Of a stretch of 64,000 nt of DNA, positions 36,055 through 44,682 are shown in pieces. The DNA is from Pseudomonadota bacterium (GTDB taxonomy: Bacteria > Pseudomonadota > Alphaproteobacteria > Rhizobiales > Aestuariivirgaceae), in the NCBI GenBank assembly GCA_020161855.1, contig JAIUNJ010000001.1:248001-312000 (forward strand), given 5' to 3'. Under the pieces are notes generated by a model. The model had not been told where the DNA came from, ran no database searches, and saw nothing but the letters and a program-made list of their open reading frames with translations. The stretch's first letter is position 1. Each line of letters opens with the position of its first letter. The position numbers and the translations under genes are program-made.

Positions 36055-36750
36055 TTAGACGGTGAGGTGTGCCCGCAAGTCCGTCGTCTCGAGCACCTGC
36101 CTGTCTCCCGAGAGCACGGCACGGCCCCGGTCGAGCACGAGGAAAGAGTCGGCCAGGCGTTTGGCAAAATCGAAGTACTGCTCAACGAGCACGATGGCCA
36201 TGGTGCCACGGTCGCGCAACAAGCCAATCACCCGCTCGATGTCCTTGATAATCGAGGGCTGGATACCTTCTGTCGGCTCGTCAAGGAGCAGAAGCTTGGG
36301 CTGCATGACGAGCGCCCGGGCAATGGCTAGCTGCTGCTGCTGGCCGCCGGAAAGATCGCCGCCACGGCGGCCCAGCATGGACTTCAGGACCGGAAAGAGC
36401 TCGAAGATATCGTCAGGCAGCTTGCGGGCCCGGCGCGGCAACACGGCAAAGCCCGTTTCAAGATTTTCCCGTACCGTCAGCTGCGCGAAGATCTCGCGGC
36501 CTTGCGGCACCAGCGCAATGCCCTGCTGCGCGCGTTGCGCAGTAGGGAAGGCCGTGATGTCTGCATCGGCAAAAGTCACCTTCCCGGCGCTGACCGGCGA
36601 GAGGCCCGAGATGGCACGTATCAAACTGGTTTTGCCAACGCCGTTGCGGCCAAGCACACAGGTGATCTTGCCAGTCTCTGCCGCCATGGAGACTTCGGAC
36701 AAGGCCTTGCTAGCACCATAGTGAAGATCAATCGACTGAACCTGCAACAT
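36055..36750 (-). CDS. urtE: Urea ABC transporter ATP-binding protein UrtE
   Basis: 231 residues. Walker A LGRNGVGKTS, signature LSGGQQQQLAIARALV, Walker B LLLLDEPTEGIQPSI, and the UrtE/LivF-type end. Last gene of urtABCDE, 3 bp after urtD, driving uptake of urea for the urease encoded next door. Confidence 0.93.
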   Translation of the reverse strand: MLQVQSIDLHYGASKALSEVSMAAETGKITCVLGRNGVGKTSLIRAISGLSPVSAGKVTFADADITAFPTAQRAQQGIALVPQGREIFAQLTVRENLETGFAVLPRRARKLPDDIFELFPVLKSMLGRRGGDLSGGQQQQLAIARALVMQPKLLLLDEPTEGIQPSIIKDIERVIGLLRDRGTMAIVLVEQYFDFAKRLADSFLVLDRGRAVLSGDRQVLETTDLRAHLTV

Positions 36751-36753
36751 GCC

Positions 36754-37515
36754 TCACCGCCCCAGATAAACGTCGATGACTTTCTGATTGTTCTGCACGG
36801 CATCAAGATTGCCCTCAGCCAGAACCGAGCCTTCATGCAACACCGTCACGCGCACATTCAGGGCGCGCACAAATTCCATGTCATGCTCGACAACCACGAC
36901 GGAACGCGTCTCTGCGATGTTGCGCAGCAGATGTGCGGTCTTTTCCGTTTCAGCATCCGTCATGCCGGCCACGGGCTCGTCCACCAGCAGCAACTCCGGC
37001 TCCTGCATCAGCAGCATGCCGATTTCCAGCCACTGCTTCTGGCCATGGGACAGATCACCAGCCAGGCTTGCAAAGGCAGGCAGGAGATTGATGCGCTCCA
37101 GTGTTGCCGCGATCTTGTCGCGGGCCTCACCGCCCAGAACCCAGCGCAGCGAAGCCCAGGGAGAACGGTTGGCTTTCAACGCCAACTCCAGATTGGTCCA
37201 GACTGAATGATTTTCAAAAACGGTAGGCTTCTGGAATTTCCGGCCGATGCCAAGATTGGCAATGGCAGCTTCATCCAGTCTGGTCAGGTCGATGTCACCG
37301 AAAAGCACACGGCCCTCATCTGGCCTCGTCTTGCCGGTGATCACATCCATCATCGTCGTCTTGCCGGCCCCGTTGGGCCCGATGATGGCTCGCATTTCGC
37401 CACGACCCACATCGAGGCCGAGCTTGTTCAGGGCCCTGAAGCCATCGAAGGTGACGGTCACATCTTCGAGGAAGAGCAGCGTTTCAGCAAATTGAGGTTT
37501 CTCGAGCGCGATCAT
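36754..37515 (-). CDS. urtD: Urea ABC transporter ATP-binding protein UrtD
   Basis: 253 residues, LivG-like. Walker A GPNGAGKTT, signature LSHGQKQWLEIGMLL, Walker B LLLVDEPVAGMTDAE. The LSHGQKQWLEIG form is specific to UrtD. It overlaps urtC by 4 bp. Confidence 0.94.
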   Translation of the reverse strand: MIALEKPQFAETLLFLEDVTVTFDGFRALNKLGLDVGRGEMRAIIGPNGAGKTTMMDVITGKTRPDEGRVLFGDIDLTRLDEAAIANLGIGRKFQKPTVFENHSVWTNLELALKANRSPWASLRWVLGGEARDKIAATLERINLLPAFASLAGDLSHGQKQWLEIGMLLMQEPELLLVDEPVAGMTDAETEKTAHLLRNIAETRSVVVVEHDMEFVRALNVRVTVLHEGSVLAEGNLDAVQNNQKVIDVYLGR

Positions 37516-38651
37516 TCGGCAGCCTGTGTGGAAACTTTCGCGGCTTCAGTAACCGGCGGCCGCGGCGCCCAACGCCAACCGGAGAAGATACCGGCCAGGC
37601 CTTTCGGCATGAACAGGGTGACCACGATGAAGAGACCACCGAGGATGAAGAGCCAGGCATCGGGCAGCAGACCCGTGAACCAGCTCTTGGCGGCGTTGAC
37701 GACGATGGCACCCAGCGCCGCGCCCCACAAGGTTCCGCGACCACCAAAAGCGGTCCAGATCACCGTCTCGATCGAATTCTCGGGAGAGAATTCAGACGGG
37801 TTGATGATGCCGACCTGCGGCACGTAAAGAGCACCTGCGAGGCCCGCCATCATGGCCGAAACGGTGAAGACAAAGAGCTTATAGTGCTCCACGCGATAGC
37901 CGAGGAAGCGCGTGCGCGATTCCGCGTCGCGGATGCTGACCAGCACGAGACCAAGCTTCGATGAGACGATACGGCGGGCGAGGATGAAGCACCCCCCAAG
38001 TGCCAGAGCGGAGCAAAAATAGAGAACGGCCCGTGTCGTCGATGCCTGCACAGGGAAGCCGAGAATATCCTTGAAATCGGTGAGGCCGTTGTTGCCGCCG
38101 AAGCCCATGTCATTGCGGAAGAAGGCCAGCAGCAGGGCGAAGGTCATGGCCTGCGTGATGATTGAAAGATAGACACCAGTGACACGAGACCTGAACGCCA
38201 GCCAACCAAAAACGAATGCCAGGGCTCCCGGCACCAGAAACACCATCAGCAGGGCGAAGGGGAAGTACTCGAAGCCCTGCCAGTACCAAGGCAATTCCTT
38301 CCAGTTCAGGAAGACCATGAAGTCCGGAAGTTCCGGATTACCATAAACACCCCGGCTGCCGATCTGGCGCATCAGATACATGCCCATGGCATAGCCACCG
38401 AGGGCAAAGAAAGCGCCATGCCCGAGACTGAGAATGCCGCAGAAGCCCCAGACCAGATCAACGGCAAGAGCCAGAAGGGCGTAGCAGAGATATTTCCCGA
38501 TCAGCGTCACCATGTAGTCGGGCACATGCAGGGCAGAGCCTGGCGTTGCGAACAGATTCAAGACTGGAACAAGAATGGCGACCGCCAGCAGCAGGACGAG
38601 AAAGATCACGCCACCGCGGCCGAGAATGGGAGTGACAGGCGCCTGAATCAT
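37512..38651 (-). CDS. urtC: Urea ABC transporter permease UrtC
   Basis: 379-residue LivM-type permease with eight or more membrane segments. Urt-type marks are VDLVWGFCGILSLGHGAFFA, FFRNDMGFGGNNGLTDFK and FALGGYAMGMYLMRQIG. It overlaps urtB and urtD by 4 bp each. Confidence 0.94.
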   Translation of the reverse strand: MIQAPVTPILGRGGVIFLVLLLAVAILVPVLNLFATPGSALHVPDYMVTLIGKYLCYALLALAVDLVWGFCGILSLGHGAFFALGGYAMGMYLMRQIGSRGVYGNPELPDFMVFLNWKELPWYWQGFEYFPFALLMVFLVPGALAFVFGWLAFRSRVTGVYLSIITQAMTFALLLAFFRNDMGFGGNNGLTDFKDILGFPVQASTTRAVLYFCSALALGGCFILARRIVSSKLGLVLVSIRDAESRTRFLGYRVEHYKLFVFTVSAMMAGLAGALYVPQVGIINPSEFSPENSIETVIWTAFGGRGTLWGAALGAIVVNAAKSWFTGLLPDAWLFILGGLFIVVTLFMPKGLAGIFSGWRWAPRPPVTEAAKVSTQAAE

Positions 38652-40246
38652 GCTTCGACCCAGCGGCCCTTGAGGGCAAAGAGACCGCGCGGTCTTTTCT
38701 GGATGAAGAGGATCACAGCGATGAGAATGAGAATCTTGCCCAGCACTGCGCCGGCAAAAGGCTCAAGGAATTTGTTAGCCACACCCAGGGTGACGGCACC
38801 CGCCAGCGTGCCCCAGAGGTTACCCACGCCGCCAAAGACAACGACGAGAAACGAGTCGATGATGTAACTCTGGCCGAGGTTGGGGCTGACATTGTCGATC
38901 TGCGACAGGGCGACGCCGGCAAGGCCGGCAATGCCGGAGCCAAGGCCGAAGGTCAGTGCATCGACCCAATTCGAACGAATGCCCATGGCATTGGCCATGG
39001 GGCGGTTCTGCGTCACCGCACGCATCTGGAGGCCGGCCGTCGATGCCTTCATCAGCATCATGAGTCCGGCAAAAACGGCAAGTGCGAAGGCAAGAATGAC
39101 AATGCGGTTCATGGTCAGAGACAGAACACCGCCAACATCCACCGAGCCACTCATCCAGGCCGGTGTCGTGACTTCCTTGTTGGTGGGACCGAAGATCGAG
39201 CGCACCGCCTGCTGCAGGACCAGGGAAACACCCCATGTGGCGAGCAGCGTTTCAAGCGGCCGGCCATAGAGGAAGCGAATGACGCAACGTTCCAGCGCGA
39301 CACCCACACTGCCCGAGACAAGAAAAGCCGCGGGCACCGCCAGCAGCAGCGCATAGGGCAGAAGGCCCGGCGCATGTTGTGCCACCATCCCCTGAACGAC
39401 ATAGGTCGTATAGGCCCCGAGCATCACCATCTCGCCATGCGCCATGTTGATAACGCCCATCACGCCAAAGGTGATGGCAAGGCCAATGGCTGCCAAGAGA
39501 AGTACAGAAGACAGCGAAAGGCCGTACCAGACATTCTGAACGGCAGCCCAGCGGGCCAAAGTCGATTCAATGGACTGGGCCGCGGCCGTGGCTGCATCCT
39601 TGAGGCCAGAATCTGTGGTGGCGGCAAAGGCCGTCAGCAAGGCAGCCGTATCGCGGTCGGTCCTTTCCTTGAGAACGCCGATGGCGGCCATTTTTTCTGC
39701 ATCGGACCTGTCGCTGCGCAGCGTCGCTGCAGCAGCAGCCTGTTTCATCAGGGCGGCGAGGCCTGCATCCTTCTCATCAGAAATGGCCTTCTCAAGTGAA
39801 GGCAATGCCGCCGGATCGCCGGATTTCAATACTGAAAGTGCTGCCTTCCGCCGGGCTGCCGGATCGGTGCTCACCATGGTGAGTCCACCCAAGGCATTGC
39901 TGATCAGACGGCGGAGATTGTTGTTGATCTTGATCTTCTCGATATCAGCCTTAGCGCCTTCGCCTGCAGCAGCCATACCGACAGGATCGGTCAAAGCCAG
40001 GGCGTCACCCCTGGTTTCGGCAATGAAAACCTTGCCGTCCGATTTGCGAACGTAAAGATTGCCGCCCGAAAGGGCCTGCAATACCGGCGCAGCCTCTTCA
40101 GCACCGGATGCGGCAAGCGCGGAGATAGCGGTTTCGCGTTCCTTGAAGTCGCCAGGGGCGAGCGCGTTGATCAATTGCGCAGCATCACTGGCCCAGACCC
40201 CACAGGTCATCAGCAAGAGCATCAGAATGGCAGCGAGACTTCGCAT
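38648..40246 (-). CDS. urtB: Urea ABC transporter permease UrtB
   Basis: 532 residues, longer than LivH because of a secreted N-terminal domain. A signal peptide (MRSLAAILMLLLMTCGVWA) and about 220 residues of HEAT-like helices precede the LivH-type permease core (INMAHGEMVMLGAYTTYVVQ, GLQMRAVTQNRPMANAMGI). This extended form is normal for UrtB. It is separated from urtA by 96 bp containing a strong stem-loop. Confidence 0.94.
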   Translation of the reverse strand: MRSLAAILMLLLMTCGVWASDAAQLINALAPGDFKERETAISALAASGAEEAAPVLQALSGGNLYVRKSDGKVFIAETRGDALALTDPVGMAAAGEGAKADIEKIKINNNLRRLISNALGGLTMVSTDPAARRKAALSVLKSGDPAALPSLEKAISDEKDAGLAALMKQAAAAATLRSDRSDAEKMAAIGVLKERTDRDTAALLTAFAATTDSGLKDAATAAAQSIESTLARWAAVQNVWYGLSLSSVLLLAAIGLAITFGVMGVINMAHGEMVMLGAYTTYVVQGMVAQHAPGLLPYALLLAVPAAFLVSGSVGVALERCVIRFLYGRPLETLLATWGVSLVLQQAVRSIFGPTNKEVTTPAWMSGSVDVGGVLSLTMNRIVILAFALAVFAGLMMLMKASTAGLQMRAVTQNRPMANAMGIRSNWVDALTFGLGSGIAGLAGVALSQIDNVSPNLGQSYIIDSFLVVVFGGVGNLWGTLAGAVTLGVANKFLEPFAGAVLGKILILIAVILFIQKRPRGLFALKGRWVEA

Positions 40247-40275
40247 TGGACCGCCGTGAATTCAGGGTGTGGAAT

Positions 40276-40312
40276 GTGCCCGCCCGGAGGGAGGAGGAGT
40301 CCGGGCGGGCAC
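40276..40312 (-). other. Strong intercistronic stem-loop between urtA and urtB
   Basis: A perfect 13-bp GC-rich stem (GTGCCCGCCCGGA with its complement) closes an 11-nt loop that reads CTCCTCCTCCC in the transcript. There is no T-run. It should block 3'-to-5' decay of urtA mRNA, raising binding protein over permease. The loop is complementary to Shine-Dalgarno sequences. Confidence 0.65.
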
Positions 40313-40342
40313 GATCAACTGACGTATGTCAGTGCAAAGTCA

Positions 40343-41644
40343 TCAACCCGCGCCACCGCACTTGCCGGTGGCAACATTGAAGTTGCCGCAGGACAAGGGC
40401 TTGCGCCAATCCGAGATCAGATCCTTCGAATCCGGCAGGAAGTCCGACCATTCGTCGCCGACAACGAGACCCGGTGTCTGCCAGACGATTTCGAACTGGC
40501 CGCTCTCCTGGATTTCGCCGATCAGCACCGGTTTGGTGATGTGGTGGTTCGGCATCATGGTGGAATAGCCGCCGGAGAGGTTGGGCACAGCAACGCCGAT
40601 GATGGCGTCGGCCACCGGATCGGTATCAGTGGTGCCTGCCTTCTTCACGGCCTCGACCCACATGTTGAAGCCGATGAAGTGAGCTTCCATCGGATCGTTG
40701 GTGACGCGCTTGTCGTCCTTGATGAAGGTCTTCCAGCTCTTGATGAAGTCTGCGTTCGTCGGGTTCTCGATGGACATGAAGTAGTTCCATGCCGCGAGGT
40801 GACCAACGAGCGGTCCCTTGTCGATACCGGCCAGTTCTTCCTCACCAACCGAGAAGGCCACAACCGGAATGTCGGTTGCCGCAACACCCTGCTGGCCCAG
40901 TTCCTTGTAGAAGGGCACGTTGGCGTCGCCGTTGATGGTCGAAACCACGGCGGTCTTCTTGCCTGCGGAGCCGAACTTCTTGATGTCGGCGACAATCGAC
41001 TGCCAGTCGGAATGGCCGAAGGGCGTGTAGTTGATCATGATGTCGTCCGGCGCCACCTTCAGCACGTCCTTGAGATAGGTCTCGAGGATCTTGTTGGTGG
41101 TCCGCGGATAGACATAGTCGGTGCCGGCAAGCACCCAGCGCTGCACGCCTTCGTTGGCGAGATAGTCTACGGCCGGGATGGCTTGCTGGTTCGGTGCGGC
41201 GCCCGTGTAGAAGACGTTCTTCGAGCTTTCCTCGCCTTCATACTGCACGGGGTAGAAGAGGAGTCCGTTCAGTTCTTCAAAGACCGGCAGGACCGATTTG
41301 CGCGACACAGACGTCCAGCAACCGAAGACGGCAGCGCACTTGTCAGCGGAGATCAACTGACGGGCCTTTTCGGCAAAGAGCGGCCAATCCGAGGCCGGAT
41401 CGACAACCACGGCCTCAAGCTTCTTGCCGAGCAGGCCGCCCTTGGCGTTCTGCTGCTCGATGAGCATCAGCATCACGTCCTTCAGCGTCGTTTCGCTGAT
41501 GGCCATTGTGCCGGACAGTGAGTGCAGAATGCCGACCTTGATGGTTTCGCCTTCGGCGAATGCGTAGGTTGGCAAGCCAGCGGCCGCAGCCACAGCGGAC
41601 AGTGCCACCGCCGACTTCAGAATTCCCCTTCGTGTTATTTTCAT
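40343..41644 (-). CDS. urtA: Urea ABC transporter substrate-binding protein UrtA
   Basis: 433 residues with a twin-arginine-like signal (ITRRGILKSAVALSAV, cleavage after AFA). The mature part is the type-I fold of urea/short-chain-amide binding proteins: KVGILHSLSGTMAISE, YPVQYEGEESSKNVFYTGA, and the C-terminal CGNFNVATGKCGGAG. The start is MKITRRGIL with GGGAG upstream. A longer frame adding 25 residues would displace the signal peptide. Transcribed from a sigma-54 promoter. Confidence 0.95.
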   Translation of the reverse strand: MKITRRGILKSAVALSAVAAAAGLPTYAFAEGETIKVGILHSLSGTMAISETTLKDVMLMLIEQQNAKGGLLGKKLEAVVVDPASDWPLFAEKARQLISADKCAAVFGCWTSVSRKSVLPVFEELNGLLFYPVQYEGEESSKNVFYTGAAPNQQAIPAVDYLANEGVQRWVLAGTDYVYPRTTNKILETYLKDVLKVAPDDIMINYTPFGHSDWQSIVADIKKFGSAGKKTAVVSTINGDANVPFYKELGQQGVAATDIPVVAFSVGEEELAGIDKGPLVGHLAAWNYFMSIENPTNADFIKSWKTFIKDDKRVTNDPMEAHFIGFNMWVEAVKKAGTTDTDPVADAIIGVAVPNLSGGYSTMMPNHHITKPVLIGEIQESGQFEIVWQTPGLVVGDEWSDFLPDSKDLISDWRKPLSCGNFNVATGKCGGAG

Positions 41645-41688
41645 AGCGCCTAACTCCCTGATGTGCATTTTTGCACCGGGAACGTCGT

Positions 41689-41704
41689 GGCAAGCCTCGT
41701 GCCA
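41689..41704 (-). promoter_or_regulatory. Sigma-54 promoter of urtABCDE
   Basis: On the minus strand TGGCAC, five bases, TTGCC: the full -24/-12 consensus with correct spacing. The expected start of transcription is near 41677, leaving a leader of about 33 nt before urtA. Such promoters upstream of urt fit nitrogen control by NtrC. Confidence 0.85.
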
Positions 41705-41793
41705 ATTATAACGATTCAACTAGCAGCTTGATTTGCAAACGCTTTTGCGGCGTTCCCGGATACCTGCCTCCCATCTTCACGTGCAAGGCGCGC

Positions 41794-41812
41794 GCAATCG
41801 GGCAGCGATTGC
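41794..41812. promoter_or_regulatory. Dyad element upstream of the urtA sigma-54 promoter
   Basis: GCAATCG, five bases, CGATTGC: a perfect 7-bp inverted repeat about 90-105 bp upstream of the -24 box, a normal distance for an activator enhancer. It does not match the classic NtrC site (GCAC...GTGC) well, so the protein that binds it is unsure. It lies in the 388-bp gap between urtA and the hisD-like gene. Confidence 0.45.
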
Positions 41813-41954
41813 TTAGTTTTTTTGCAGCGCATCAATTTCAAGCAATCATGCTCATGCGCGTTTGAACTCCGGCAATCAGCGCTGCCGGGTCATCATGAGT
41901 TCGGCTGTGCCTCGATCTTTGCTTTGTCCGGACGCTTCGCGCTAAGTGAGCGGC

Positions 41955-41990
41955 GTCAGCCCCTCCTCGTGATGGTGTTGAAGGGCTGAC
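41955..41990. other. Stem-loop ahead of the hisD-like gene
   Basis: GTCAGCCC (41955-41962) pairs perfectly with GGGCTGAC (41983-41990) around a 20-nt loop, 42 bp before the start codon at 42033. No T-run. Possibly a leader structure. Confidence 0.35.
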
Positions 41991-42032
41991 CGCACTACTG
42001 GTGTCTCACAGAATTACCCGGACTGATCCCGC

Positions 42033-43358
42033 ATGACCCGCACCGTGAATTTCCACGACCTCGCCAAGCTCTCACCGCAGCAACGCGACCGGCTGCTGCA
42101 TCGGACGGAGGCGGATCTTTCGGCCTACGAAGACAAGGTCAAAGCCATAATTGCGGCCGTGCGCTCGGAAGGCGACGAAGCCCTTGCCCGTTTCGCCCGT
42201 GACTTCGACAAGGCGCCCGTTGCCGCTTCAGGCATCGCTGCCACAGAAGCAGACTTCGCCTGGGCCGAAAAGACGCTCGATCCCAAGGTGCGGGAGGCCA
42301 TGGATTTTGCTGCGGAATCGATCCGCCGCTTTCATCAGGACCAGATGCCTGAGGACATGTGGATGAATGAAGTGCGGCCCGGCGTCTACGCCGGTGACAG
42401 GGCGCGCGCCATTCCCTCGGCCGCCTGTTATGTGCCCCGCGGCAAAGGCGCCTTTCCGTCCGTGGCGCTCATGACGTCCATTCCGGCAAAGGTTGCCGGT
42501 GTGAAGGAACTCGTCATCATCACGCCGCCTGGTCCTGATGGGCAGATCGATGACGCAACGCTTGTTGCAGCCCGCATGGCCGGAGTCGACAAGGTGTTCA
42601 AGGCCGGCGGAGCGCAAGGCATCGCCGCCGTGGCCTATGGCACGCAGTCTGTGCCCAGGGTTGCGAAGGTGATTGGTCCCGGCAGCCCATGGGTGGCGGA
42701 AGCCAAGCGTCAGGTATCCCATGTCATCGACACCGGTACACCGGCCGGGCCAAGCGAAGTCATCGTCCTGGCCGACGATACTGTCGACGGCCGCCTGGCC
42801 GCCCTCGATCTCTTGGTAGAGTCAGAACATGGCCCGGACAGCTCGGCCTATCTGGTGACGTGGAGCCGCCGCGTCGCCGAGGAAGCGCTTGCAGCCATTC
42901 CCGGCTACTTGGAAAAGATGAGCCCCTTGCGTGTCGATTTCTCCTCGGCGGTGCTTTCGGGTCCCATTGGCGGCATTGTGCTTGCCCCGGATGAAGACGA
43001 GGCGATCCGCTTCTGCAATGACTACGCGCCAGAACACCTTGAGGTGCTGTCGAAGGAACCATTCCAATATCTGGGCCGCCTTGAACACGCGGGCGAAATT
43101 CTTCTCGGCGAACACTCTCCGACAACCCTTGGCAACTATGTCGTGGGTCCCAATCACGTGCTGCCAACAAGCGGCTGGGCGCGCACCGCATCGCCGGTTT
43201 CCGTCTTCGACTTCATGAAGCGGACGTCAATTGCCTATGTCACGAGCCGTGGTTACCCGGAACTCGCACGACATGCCCGGACCCTCGCCAACTACGAGGG
43301 TTTCGACGGCCATGCCAATGCGGTCTCCCCGCTGCGTGACGAGATTCTCAAGCGCTGA
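42033..43358 (+). CDS. Histidinol-dehydrogenase-family enzyme (paralogue, polyol or sulfonate type)
   Basis: 441 residues. NAD-dependent zinc dehydrogenase fold of HisD: RAIPSAACYVPRGKGAFPSV, FKAGGAQGIAAVAYGTQSV, AGPSEVIVLAD, LLVESEHGPDSSAYLV (zinc His) and LGNYVVGPNHVLPTSGWAR. The form GEHSPTTLGNY instead of GPWSPE..GDY of true HisD, and the lack of any his genes nearby, point to a catabolic paralogue. The class includes HpsN, which oxidises dihydroxypropanesulfonate. It is upstream of the mocD-type gene by 90 bp. The substrate is open. Confidence 0.8.
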   Translation: MTRTVNFHDLAKLSPQQRDRLLHRTEADLSAYEDKVKAIIAAVRSEGDEALARFARDFDKAPVAASGIAATEADFAWAEKTLDPKVREAMDFAAESIRRFHQDQMPEDMWMNEVRPGVYAGDRARAIPSAACYVPRGKGAFPSVALMTSIPAKVAGVKELVIITPPGPDGQIDDATLVAARMAGVDKVFKAGGAQGIAAVAYGTQSVPRVAKVIGPGSPWVAEAKRQVSHVIDTGTPAGPSEVIVLADDTVDGRLAALDLLVESEHGPDSSAYLVTWSRRVAEEALAAIPGYLEKMSPLRVDFSSAVLSGPIGGIVLAPDEDEAIRFCNDYAPEHLEVLSKEPFQYLGRLEHAGEILLGEHSPTTLGNYVVGPNHVLPTSGWARTASPVSVFDFMKRTSIAYVTSRGYPELARHARTLANYEGFDGHANAVSPLRDEILKR

Positions 43359-43448
43359 GGGGCTTGCCTTGCCTGCTGCTGAGCTGCGGCAGCATTGCCA
43401 AAATGAAATGAATATTCTATCCTGATCCTCGATTTGAGGAAACATTCC

Positions 43449-44543
43449 ATGGCCGGTGTTGCGCTGAAATCCCGCGACTACAGCCTGCTCGGCCGCAACG
43501 CCGGGGAGGCGGTGAAGGCCGGCCTCCGCTCCGCGGCCTGGTACCATACCGACGTACCGCGCAAGGACATCAAGGAGCTGATGAAACGGAGCGATGCGCC
43601 GGCCATACGCGACACGGTGATCTGGCTTGGCCTCATGGCGGCGTTTGCAGGCCTGGCGATATGGCTCTGGCCCTCCTGGTGGGCGGCGCTGCCACTTGCC
43701 GCCTATGGCGTGCTGTACGGCTCGGCAAGCGACTCGCGCTGGCATGAATGCGGTCATGGTACGGCCTTCCGCACGTCATGGATGAATGACGCTGTCTATC
43801 AGGTTGCCTGCTTCATGATCATGCGAAACCCCGTGCGCTGGCGCTGGAGTCACGCAAGGCACCATACCGACACACTGATCGTCGGCCTCGATCCCGAGAT
43901 TTCGGTCATGCGTCCGCCGGTACTCATAAAGGTTGTCCTTGCTTTCTTTGGTATTCTCGATGTCTGGCAGGCCATGCGCATGATGGTGGTCAATGCGGCA
44001 GGCCGCGTTGATGCTGAAGAGAAAACATTCATTCCCGAATCTGAATGGCCGAAGCTTGTTCATGTGGCCCGGATATGGTGTCTGATCTATGCCGCAACCA
44101 TCGCTCTGGCCATCGGCCTTGGATCATGGCTTCCGGTTGTCCTCGTCGGGCTGCCCCGCATCTATGGCGCCTGGCACCATGTGCTCACCGGCCTGACACA
44201 GCATGGGGCGCTTGCAGACAATGTGCTGGACCATCGGATGAATGCTCGCACTGTGCTCATCAATCCGATTTCCCGCTTCGTGTACTGGAACATGAACTAT
44301 CACGTTGAGCACCATATGTTTCCAATGGTGCCCTATCATGCGCTGCCGCGGCTGCATGAGTTGATCAGGCACGACCTGCCGGAAGCCACGCCGTCCCTCT
44401 GGGCCAGCTACAAGGAAATGCTGCCGGCATGGTTGCGACAGTTGAAGGGCGAAGACCACTATGTCGCGCGTGAGCTGCCGGCATCGGCAAAGCCATACCG
44501 GCCCGATCTGCATGGCCAGGTCCTCTCCGCTGCAGCCGAGTGA
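43449..44543 (+). CDS. MocD-like membrane fatty-acid-desaturase-type oxygenase
   Basis: 364 residues. Non-haem di-iron membrane oxygenase with histidine boxes HECGH (99-103), HARHH (135-139) and HVEHH (285-289), and hydrophobic pairs near 57-93 and 205-236. Marks WRWSHARHHTDT and WNMNYHVEHHMFPMVPYHALP are those of rhizobial MocD-type proteins, needed with a Rieske ferredoxin (MocE) and a reductase (MocF) to demethylate the rhizopine 3-O-methyl-scyllo-inosamine. The start is the ATG with GAGGA upstream. The reductase is present, the ferredoxin is not intact. Confidence 0.82.
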   Translation: MAGVALKSRDYSLLGRNAGEAVKAGLRSAAWYHTDVPRKDIKELMKRSDAPAIRDTVIWLGLMAAFAGLAIWLWPSWWAALPLAAYGVLYGSASDSRWHECGHGTAFRTSWMNDAVYQVACFMIMRNPVRWRWSHARHHTDTLIVGLDPEISVMRPPVLIKVVLAFFGILDVWQAMRMMVVNAAGRVDAEEKTFIPESEWPKLVHVARIWCLIYAATIALAIGLGSWLPVVLVGLPRIYGAWHHVLTGLTQHGALADNVLDHRMNARTVLINPISRFVYWNMNYHVEHHMFPMVPYHALPRLHELIRHDLPEATPSLWASYKEMLPAWLRQLKGEDHYVARELPASAKPYRPDLHGQVLSAAAE

Positions 44544-44557
44544 CGAGGCAGGGAGCC

Positions 44558-44682
44558 GTGGCGCGCAAGTTGCATGAACAGGCATTTGCTGCAGCGTGTC
44601 ATGATCGCCTTCCAGAGCGCCGGGAATCTGCATTGTCAAGGTTGAAGGCAAGCGGATTTTCATCGATACCGCCTGTGTCATG
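44558..44682 (+). pseudogene. Remnant of a MocE-like Rieske ferredoxin gene
   Basis: Between mocD-like and mocF-like genes only 136 bp remain, where a ferredoxin of about 105 residues is expected. From a GTG at 44558 (GGGAG ahead of it) one frame reads MARKLHEQ, a normal opening for such proteins. A second frame then reads IVKVEGKRIFIDTAC, as in the first strands of a Rieske domain, and runs in frame into the reductase start. No C-x-H or C-x2-H cluster motif exists. I read it as a frameshifted, truncated mocE. Confidence 0.45.
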
